Source: Papaver somniferum (taxonomy: Eukaryota; Streptophyta; Magnoliopsida; Ranunculales; Papaveraceae). Taken from it: a stretch of DNA of 64,000 nucleotides. Position 1 is the first letter of the stretch. Every line of letters begins with the position of its first letter. The position numbers and the translations under genes are program-made. Positions 56,453 to 64,000 of the stretch are shown here, piece by piece. Below the pieces are notes generated by a model. The model ran no database searches. It saw nothing but the letters and a program-made list of their open reading frames with translations, and was not told where the DNA came from. The DNA lies in contig NC_039359.1 in NCBI RefSeq assembly GCF_003573695.1, positions 156,480,210-156,544,209 on the forward strand, in the 5' to 3' direction.

Positions 56453-58363
56453 TCAAACTTCCTTCACAGACCTTAGTCCCATTTCTTTCCTTTTTATTGA
56501 AACCACTGAACTTGGTAGACTTTTCGTAAATGGGTCTGCCAAATTTCTCTTTGATTCAATAAAGTTAACCGTAACTACTCCCCTCTTGAGTAGTTGCCTA
56601 ACCATGTAGTGTCTAAGACTTGCATGTCTAGACTTTCCATTATAAGTCTTATTAGAGACATTATAGATTGTAGCTTGATTATCACAATTAATCAAGACCG
56701 CCGGAGTTGGCTTCTTCCAAAAAGGAATTTCCATAAGTAGGTTTCTAAGCCAATCTGCCTCCTTACATGCATCAGTTAAAGCTATCAATTATGACAACAT
56801 TGTTGAATCAGAGATACAAGTCTGCTTCTTGGAACTCCAAGACACAGCAGCACCCCCTAATGTAAAATTCCATCCAGAAGTTGACTTGGAATTTGATTCT
56901 ACATTGTTCCAGTTAGCATCGCTGTACCCCTCTAGTGCAGCGGGATAGCCTTGGTAATGCAAACCAAAATTTATTGTTCCTTTCAAGTAAGCCATAACTC
57001 TTGAAACTGCTTTCCAGTGTTCATATCCTGGATTACTTGAGAAACGACATAATATTCCCACGGCTTGGGCTATGTCCGGTCTTGTGCAATGCATAGCGTA
57101 CATAAGACTCCCAATAACACTAGAATACTCAAGTTGAGCATGAGTACGGCCGGTGTTCTTCATTAACTTGATAGTATGGTCTAAAGGAGTAGGTGCTGGA
57201 TTGTCATCAAAGTGACCATATTTCTTGAGAAATTTCTCAATATAATGAGATTGAGTTAAAACCAACTCATCTCCCTTTCTTAGGATCTTAATTCCCAAGA
57301 TTACATCAGCCTCTCCTAAATCCTTCATATCAAAGTTAGAACTAAGAAACTTCTTTGTTTCTTCCATAACAGATATGTCAGACCCAAAGATTAACATATC
57401 ATCAACATACAAACAGAGAATCACACAACCAGAACTATCATGCTTACTATAGATACATTTGTCCGCATCATTCACCACAAACCCATATGACAAAACTACT
57501 TTATCAAACTTCTCATGCCATTGCATAGGGGCTTGCTTCAAACCATAGAGAGATTTCACTAACTTGCAAACTTTCTTCTCTTGGCCTGGTAATATGAAAC
57601 CTTCAGGTTGTTCCATATATATCTCTTCTTCTAAATCCCCATTTAGAAAAGCAGTTTTGACATCCATTTGATGCACAACCAACTTATGAATAGAAGCAAG
57701 TGCAATCAAGCAACGAATGGATGAGATGCGTGCAACAGGAGCATATGTATCAAAGTAATCAATACCATGTCTTTGTTTATAACCCTTGGCAACTAGCCTT
57801 GCCTTAAACTTATCAACTTCACCATCAGCTCTCAACTTTCTCTTGAATATCCATTTACTTCCTATTGCTTTAGCACCAGGAGGTAAATTTACTAATACCC
57901 AAGTCCTGTTAGTCAAAAGCGAATGCTTTTCATCATTGATGGCTTCTTTCCAGAAATTTGCATCTCTAGAACTCATGGCTTCAGCATAAGTTTTAGGGTC
58001 ATCATCAGTATGCATAACATACTGGTTAACACTAAGAATTCTATTCTTATTTGCCTCTACAAGGTAATAAATAAAGTTTGGATCAGGCTTTTTCTCAATC
58101 CTTCCTCTCTTACTCCTTCTAGGTTCGATATCTTCAGTAGGCACTGAAATATCATTGTCATAAGTAGGAGAGGGATTTTCATCATTGTTATCAATCTCCA
58201 TAGGTTCTAGATCAGGTAACAATGGATTCTCCATGGGTTGCATTTGAGAACTGTTCCTATTTAAGTTCTCAAAGAATTCCACATCTACAGATTCTATAAT
58301 CTCAAAAGTGTCAAGGTTTATAAATCTGTAGGTGATACTATTAAGAGAGTATCCCACAAAAGC
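56453..58363 (-). pseudogene. Copia partial pol (unit P'): integrase C-terminus, RT, RNase H
   Basis: Covers family residues from about 697 ([11 protein letters not shown]) to the end, with RT ([10 protein letters not shown]) and RNase H. A TAA at 56789-56791 interrupts RNase H after STMLS, just before the conserved Glu. The upstream end is fused to LTR12 sequence at about 58363-58372, with a short AT-rich overlap. gag, protease and integrase core are missing. Confidence 0.9.
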
Positions 58364-58369
58364 ACATTT

Positions 58370-58599
58370 ATAAAACCGTCAGGTTCCTTCATCAACAGAC
58401 ATCAATGGTGTCTTTTGGATTCGAAATTTTCGAACAGGCTTTTATCGGCCAAATAAAACCGTCAGTTCAAAAAATTCTTCCGGGGGCGTTGCCCCCTTGA
58501 AACCCCCACCAGGGGCGGTCTCCCCTGGACCCCCACAGCCTGGGGGGCGATGCCCCCCAGGACCCCCCTTTGGTTAGCGGCGTTGAAAATATTCCAACA
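58370..58599 (-). repeat. Copia LTR12, outer U3 part only
   Basis: The outermost right LTR. It starts within CGTCAGGTTCC and carries hairpins 1, 2 and 4 in series, the fullest version apart from the extra motif of LTR8. It ends CCAACA, next to the target duplication AGTGC. R/U5 and the TATA box are missing. Confidence 0.9.
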
Positions 58600-59989
58600 A
58601 GTGCTGCATCACCTATGATTCCAGGAGCTAAGGTGACCGACAACAACGTGGGCGGTATTGTTGATTATATATTAGAACAAAATAAAGCACAACAAAAACC
58701 AGTGGCGTCTTTGGCATTTAAAGGAACTGTGATTAGTGCCTCACCTTCAGCTCCTAAAGTTGCTTCATTTTCTAGTCGTGGTCCTAACCTTATAACACCA
58801 GAAATTCTTAAACCAGACGTTATCGCACCGGGTGTTAAGATCTTGGCTGCATGGACCGGAGATGCTAGTCCATCAGGTTTAGAATTCGATCAAAGGCGGG
58901 TCAAATTCAATTTCATTTCCGGTACTTCGATGGCCTGCCCTCACGTGAGTGGAATAGCTGCAATGCTTCGGGCGGCCCATCCTAAGTGGACTCCTGCTGC
59001 TGTCAAGTCTGCTCTTATGACTACAGCTTATAATTCAGACAAGGCCGGTAAACCGATTACTGATCAGGCGACTGGAGAAGTTTCAACACCATTCAAACAT
59101 GGTGCTGGACATGTTGACCCCAACAAAGCCTCACACCCTGGTTTGGTATACGACATCCAGCCAAGTGATTATGACGCGTTCCTCTGCTCCATGGGGCACA
59201 GTCAGAAACAAATGTCCCTCTTTACCAAGGATAGGAAGGTCGATTGTGAGTTGCATAAATTATCTGCAGGTCCAGGCGATCTGAATTACCCATCGTTCTC
59301 GGTTGTTTTCAAGTCATTCAATAACTCTATTACGTACAAGAGAGTAGTCACTAATGTTGGGAGCTTGCTAGTGGCAACCTAGGGATTAAAGGTAATAAGT
59401 CCACCTTCTGTTAAAATCACTGTCTCGCCAAAGTTACTTGTCTTCACCGCGATAAACAAAAAGGTGTCTTATAAAGTCTGTTGAGATTATTAGTTCCACA
59501 TTTTTGGGCAATCTAAGATCCTGCGGTTTATAATCTCGTAGGGTCTCTCCACTCATTGCCAATTGGTTTTGAGTTGGATGCCCGCAGACTTTAACATGGT
59601 ATCAGAGCAGGCTATTTGCGACGAGTCTTTGACCGAGCCTTTACTCCGCGTCACCCGATTTAATTGTCTACGTGTTAGACCCAACGAGGCTACAGGTGAG
59701 GGGGCGTGTTGAGATTATTAGTCCCACATTGTTTGGTAATCTAAGATCCTGCGGTTTATAATCTCGTAGGGCCTCTCCATTCATTGCCAATTAATTTTAA
59801 GTTGGATGCCCGTATTCTAACAAAGTCACATTCACAAGCTGGAGCAAAAAAGATCCTGATACTACTAAAATGGAGTTTGGGGCAATCGAATGGAGCAACG
59901 GGGTGCGCCATGTGCGCAGTCCTGTTGCTGTAATGTGGCCAGCTCCAGCTGTTAATTCTTCTGCCACTAGTTTAATTTCTGCATTTTGA
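58600..59989 (+). pseudogene. Subtilisin-like serine protease, 3' half (SBT1.4 type)
   Basis: It continues the gene cut at 19295. Order: end of the PA region (ASPMIPGAKVTDNN), VASFSSRGPN, PDVIAPGVKILAAW, the catalytic Ser in GTSMACPHVSG (58927-58929), HGAGHVDPNKA, GLVYDI, then the C-terminal Fn3-like domain (LNYPSFSVVF, YKRVVTNVG). An in-frame TAG at 59380-59382 truncates Fn3 after GSLLVAT. The old frame continues VISPPSVKITVSP and is split again by a TRIM at 59479, then runs FTSWSKKDPD…SPVAVMWPAP to TGA at 59987-59989. The catalytic triad is complete across both halves. With two frameshifts, a stop and two insertions, the gene is dead. Confidence 0.93.
59479..59822 (+). mobile_element. TRIM (terminal-repeat retrotransposon in miniature)
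   Basis: 344 bp inserted in the subtilase Fn3 region with the target duplication AAGTC (59474-59478 and 59823-59827). The two direct terminal repeats (59479-59596, 118 bp; 59707-59822, 116 bp) start TGTTGAGATTATTAGT and end TAACA. Directly after the first is TGGTATCAGAGC (59597-59608), the primer site for initiator tRNA-Met. Before the second is a purine tract, GGTGAGGGGGCG. It has no coding capacity and would need proteins supplied by another element. Confidence 0.95.
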
Positions 59990-60334
59990 TTGATTGCTGA
60001 TGTTGTATTTGATTTCTGTTTCTTGGTAAATAGAAGTTTATTTACTTCGTATTTTTGTTGAGCTCTAGGCTCTAGCTTCTTGGAGTTATAGGGCTTAAAA
60101 CTTCGGTAACAACGAGACAAAATAATATTCTATTTGTCCAATCCTATGAAAATCCCACTTTGTAAGTATTCCTACTCGGTGAATAAAAGGACAAACAATA
60201 AAAGGTAAAGCTGTGTAATTAGAAATTTGAACAATAAATTAAATACCGATACTGTTGGGCCCAATCCGAGTCAGGCGGATTCCTCATCATGTCCTCCTGG
60301 TTTGGGCTTGAGAATGGTAGCCAACATAATTTAC
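59990..60334 (+). other. Subtilase 3' flank
   Basis: Presumed 3' UTR and downstream DNA. AATAAAAGG words at 60182 and 60198 could serve as polyadenylation signals. A segment at 60249-60330 beginning TGTTGGGCCCAATCC is of unknown origin. No gene is seen. Confidence 0.35.
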
Positions 60335-61815
60335 AAGAACGATTTTTTAGGGACCATGGTTTTTTTGGAGACATGATCTTATTGGGCCAACCTCCTTATA
60401 CTTATAAGGGGTGTTCCAAAGTTAGGTAAATATCCATTTACTCTTTACTTTAATTTAAATTAAAACTAACTTAATAACTATATAAATCTAATCATATACA
60501 TCTAATCTAAATGAATTTATTAACCAAAATCAAAATCAAAAGAGCAATCGAAAATTTTTAGTTTTGAAAAAAAGTTTATTCTCTTCTTCTTCTCTCTTTC
60601 CTTGACGTTCCTCGTTCGATTGAAAAACCCATCAATCTTTTTAATTCGTTTTTGGATAGGAAAATTGAGTAGAAATCATCAAAATATGGTTTAAATGGAT
60701 GTTAAAGTGGCATGTTCGTTCAGGAATAGTTTTAAAAAAACTAGTTTTGTAACCGAACATTCTGAAACCAAGAACACGAACAACACTTCGGTTATCACGA
60801 ATTTAATTTTTCATAACCGAACTCTGAGTTCGGTTGGTTCGCAAAAAATTCTAAAACTAGTTAGTAACTGAACTCTACCCATAATAAAAAAAAATGTAAC
60901 CGAACTGTGTTATTTTTCCTACTATGTTGAGTTATGATATAACCGAACTTTACATACCTTGTTCGGTTGGTTCGCAAAAATTTCTAAAACTATCTAGTAA
61001 CCGAACTCTACTCATATTCCAAAAAGAATTTTTTTTTTCAATATAACCGAACTGTGTTATTTTGCCTACTATGTTGAGTTTCAATTTAACCGAACTTGTT
61101 CCACTATGTTCGGTTTGTTCGCAAAAATTCTTGACAAACCGAACTCTTCACTAATTGCATACATGTGGAGTTCGGTTAGATATGTTGTTGGGTTAAAGTT
61201 TGCGAACCAACCGAACATTACTCTGTAAGTCTTATAAACAAAGTTTGATAACCTGTGTGTATGGAAAAGGTAACCGAACAACTAAAAACCTCCATTAAAG
61301 AACGAGTTCGGTAACCTATATGGAAAAGGTAACCGAACTACACTTTCAGATGAGTTCGGTAACCTGTTCTTCACATTAGGTAACCGAACAAGCCCAAATC
61401 TACCCTAAAAATTTACAGTTTTTTGAAAATTTGGAGCAATTCAACCAACATTATCTAAGTTTTAAACATACCTGGGTACCCAAATACTCTTCCTCCGGTT
61501 GTGGTTGGTAAAATCCTTTGTTTTTCATGTTTTCCTTCTTCATCTTCTCCAACTTTACTCTCTCAATAATTCTGCTTCTTTTAAAAAAAAAGCCATCTGA
61601 TTTTTTAATCTCATTAATTATCTTTAACTTAATCATTTTAGTAATCATTACACTAACTATTATTAACACTAACTAATCATTACCAAAAAATTAATCAAGG
61701 GAGTAATTTAGTTATTAATATAAATATCTAGATAATGGGTGACCTAGATTTACTTCTAATGTCTTTACCCAAAATAAAACCATGATCCCAAAATAACCAT
61801 GGTCCCGAAAAACCG
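60335..61815. mobile_element. TIR element rich in AACCGAAC motifs
   Basis: Inverted ends of about 45 bp. The left end reads AACGATTTTTTAGGGACCAT from 60336, and the complement of the right end reads AACGGTTTTTCGGGACCAT from 61814. Both continue GGTT.TTTTGG and T(C/T)TTATT. The interior (60735-61395) holds about twelve AACCGAA and about seven inverted copies, partly arranged in a repeating block of about 150-170 bp. No transposase frame exists and no clear target duplication was found, so class is uncertain (non-autonomous DNA element). Confidence 0.55.
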
Positions 61816-62223
61816 TTCAGAAAAAAATGGTGGATCGTGCAAAAGCTATTTCTAGCACATCAAGCTCTGTTAACTGTGGTTCTCTTTAACTCTAAAGGAG
61901 ATGGTGAGAAATCTAAAGAAATTGAAGAAGATTCGCATTCAACTAGTGGTAGTGGAAGAAAATTAAGCAAAGATCAAAATGACAATGTAATCGAGGGTGG
62001 ATTAGCAAAGCACTTTGAAAGTTTTTTTGGGTAAACTAAAGGACAGTGGGGGTGATTCAGGTGTGGTATTCACAAGTGAGGAAGTTAATTGTTCACGTTT
62101 GGTTATCAAGACTCTAATAAATCACGCAAATGCTCTTAAAGATGAACTCGAGGTGGGAAAGGAGGATGGAAAATGAATTGGTACGTGCTTTTGTTGGTAT
62201 TTTTTGGGCATATATTTGTTTTA
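61816..62223 (+). other. Possible LINE ORF1 remnant
   Basis: Lies directly before the LINE ORF2 start. A 61837-62034 frame gives a hydrophilic, Ser/Glu/Lys-rich stretch (KGDGEKSKEIEEDSHS) ending in GGLAKHFESFFG. A plausible extension upstream is in another frame. Position fits the C-terminal end of an L1 ORF1, but no zinc knuckle or RRM is visible, so this is tentative. Confidence 0.3.
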
Positions 62224-64000
62224 ATGTTTAACATCATATCCTGCAATGTCAATGGTCTTTAACGACCCGGATAAGCGCTCTAAACTTAAGAGGCTTGTTA
62301 AACGTTGGAAACCTACTATTCTTATGATTCAAGAAACAAAGCTTAGTAGTTGCTCCGATCATTTAGTACGTCAATGTTGGGGTGCAACTCCTTGTAAGTG
62401 GATTTCTCTAAATTCGTATGGAAGATCAGGGGATATTTTGTTGATATGGAACTCGAATATGATTGAAGTGGTTGATTTTCTACAAGGTATCTATACAATT
62501 AGTATTTCTTGTCGCAATGTGGAGGATGACTTTAGATGGGTTCTTACCGGTGCTTATGGTCCTTGTAATGGAAATGAAAAGAAAATATTTCGTATGGAGT
62601 TAGCTACCTTGCATGGATATTGGGATGGTTTTCCTTAGTGCATTGATGGAGATTTAAATGAAATTAGAGTGATGGGAGAAAGAAGGGGATGTCGTATGAG
62701 ATCAAACTCTATGAAACGTTTTGATGAATTATGCAATGATCTCGAGCTTGTGGATTTGCCTATTTCCGGAGCTAAATACACATGGAGTAGACCGCCTAAA
62801 AAGAAAAGTAGAATTGATCGGTTCTTATTTTCCTTGAATTGGGAGGAGCATTTTCCAAATCTCAACATTAGGCGGCATGCAAGACCTTTTTCAGATCATT
62901 TTCCCATTGAATTGTGTTCTAGTGTGACGGATTGGGGCGCTTATCCTTTTCGTTTTCAATTATCATGGCTAGAAAATACTAACATCATTTCTTTGATGAA
63001 AGAATGGTGGGAATCGTTTTCTTTTATAGGTACCGCGAGCGCATGTTTTTCAAAGAAACTAATTGCCTTGAAAGAAAAATTGAAGATATGGAATAAAGAG
63101 GTTTTTGGAAGTGTAGATCGGGTTTTCGATGCGGCTCTTGAAAAGATGCAAGCTGTGGATGATATTGGTGATGATAGACTTCTAACCAGGTGGAAGAGGA
63201 CATGCTCGTGACAGTGAAAGTTGAATTTGAAAAGGCTCATAGACGTAAGGAAATTTTCATTCGTCAAAAATCTAGGGTCAACGCGATTCGTGATGGTGAT
63301 AGAAATACCAACCATTTTCATCGTATATTAAGAAGGAATAGAGCTAGAAACAACATCAATAATCTTCTCATCAATGGTATATGGACCGGTAATAAAGATG
63401 AGATCAAAGAAGGCATTGCAAATCACTTTGAGGTAAATTTTAAGGAAGTATCTAATCATAGACCGAGAATTAAAAATATGTGCTTAAAGAGTATTGATGA
63501 GAATGCTAGAGTTTGGTTAGAGAGGCCTTTTAGTGAAAAAAAGGGTGAATAAATCGATTCATGATTTGGGAGTGGATAGAGCTCCGGGTCCGGACGGATT
63601 TCCTATGAAATTTTATATTGTTGGGTGGGAATTCATTAAAGAAGACTTGATGAAGGTGTTTCAAGAGTTCCATGATAACAACATTCTGGATACTTCTCTT
63701 AAAAACAACTTTATAACGTGAATTCCTAAGAAGATTGGTGTGGAGGAGGTGAAGGATTTTTGGCCTATTAGCCTCATAGGAAGCATTTACAAAATTATTT
63801 CCAAAGTTTTAGCGGAGAGTCTTAAGGTATATCTTCCTATTTTAATCTCTCCTACTCAATATAGCTTTATTAAAGGGCGTCAAATTTTAGATGGAGTTTT
63901 GATAGCAAATGAATGTGTGGATTCTAGACTTCGTCCAAAATTGTCGGGGTTAGTGTGCAAATTGGATTTTGAGAAGGCGTTTGATAATGTAAATTGGAAA
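62224..64000 (+). pseudogene. L1-type LINE ORF2 (endonuclease and start of RT), degenerate, runs off the window
   Basis: The apparent start ATG (62224) gives MFNIISCNVNGL. One extra T near 62259 then shifts the frame, and the endonuclease continues with RWKPTILMIQETKL, the GDLNEIR word, SRIDRFLFS and SDHFPIEL; Glu, Asp/Asn and His catalytic words are recognisable. A TAG at 62636-62638 replaces an expected Trp. After a linker, frames change again near 63195 and 63545, and TGA at 63719-63721 precedes PKK. RT follows: [37 protein letters not shown] and [14 protein letters not shown] with the first catalytic Asp. The window ends before the YADD box. At least five disabling changes show it is dead. 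Confidence 0.9.

Larger units (their letters stand above)
19296..58599 (-). mobile_element. 39.3-kb head-to-tail array of one Ty1/copia family
   Basis: The insertion starts TGTTGG and ends CCAACA. It is flanked by the perfect duplication AGTGC (19291-19295 and 58600-58604), and removing it rejoins the subtilase sequence (…LLVSA|ASPMIPGAKV). Within it, eleven intact or truncated LTRs, plus a 67-bp LTR fragment, alternate with internal regions, all on the minus strand. Each inner LTR has leader sequence on one side and, where complete, a polypurine tract on the other. Neighbours therefore share one LTR and no inner target duplications exist. The array includes four full gag-pol units, four gag-only modules and three deletion derivatives. 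Unequal recombination between LTRs, or integration of multimers of a one-LTR circle, would give this structure; independent nested insertions would not. Confidence 0.9.

Noticed and set aside
19296..58599. A CRISPR-like or satellite array, suggested by the regular repetition
   Set aside because: The repeated parts are LTRs and retrotransposon genes of hundreds to thousands of bases, not short repeats with unique spacers.
60335..61815. Classing the AACCGAAC element as Mutator or CACTA
   Set aside because: No matching target duplication of 9-10 bp or 3 bp was found beside either end, and the ends do not start with CACTA.

Overview
This is nuclear DNA of a flowering plant, most likely a eudicot. 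The only host-type gene is a plant subtilase of the SBT1.4 type. Everything else recognisable is plant transposable elements: Ty1/copia, Ty3/gypsy of the Athila lineage, a TRIM, an L1-type LINE and terminal-inverted-repeat elements. I cannot name the species. No rRNA, tRNA, CRISPR or prokaryotic-style operon was seen.

Layout. About 55-1274 continuing at 13428-13601 is one copy (R1) of a sequence repeated in direct orientation at about 14325-14582 continuing at 16741-17632 (R2). R2 is the upstream region of the subtilase. R1 is split by a complete Athila element (1275-13422, target duplication ACTAT, minus strand). R2 is split by a Mutator-like TIR element (14583-16740), which itself contains a Harbinger-like element with a broken Myb/SANT-like gene. 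The subtilase starts at 17951 and is cut at 19295/58600 by a 39.3-kb insertion flanked by a perfect 5-bp duplication (AGTGC). Its 3' half carries a premature stop and a TRIM element (59479-59822, duplication AAGTC), and the original reading frame ends at 59989. Downstream lie a TIR element full of AACCGAAC motifs (about 60335-61815) and the 5' part of a broken LINE that runs off the window.

The 39.3-kb insertion (19296-58599) is the most unusual part. It is a head-to-tail array, all minus strand, of one copia family in which neighbouring units share single LTRs and show no target duplications between them. It holds four full-length gag-pol units (F1-F4; three open for 1328 codons, one with a single stop), four gag-only modules (g1-g4) that share exactly the same LTR/gag junction, and three deletion derivatives. 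Left to right: partial pol, foreign DNA, F1, g1, g2, F2, g3, deletion unit D, F3, F4, g4, partial pol. g2 carries a 2.47-kb solo Athila-type LTR with its own duplication (ATACT).

Two sequence-level properties stand out. The U3 part of the copia LTR contains a row of GC-rich hairpins, and many LTR-to-LTR differences and deletion ends fall there. Next to the LTR, where a tRNA primer site is expected, there is instead a segment complementary to the same LTR's own R/U5 region, which suggests self-priming.

How the parts work together: LTR promoters (TATA box), gag-pol ORFs and polypurine tracts supply the normal copia cycle, and on inspection F2 and F4 keep every part needed. The host subtilase is a pseudogene several times over.
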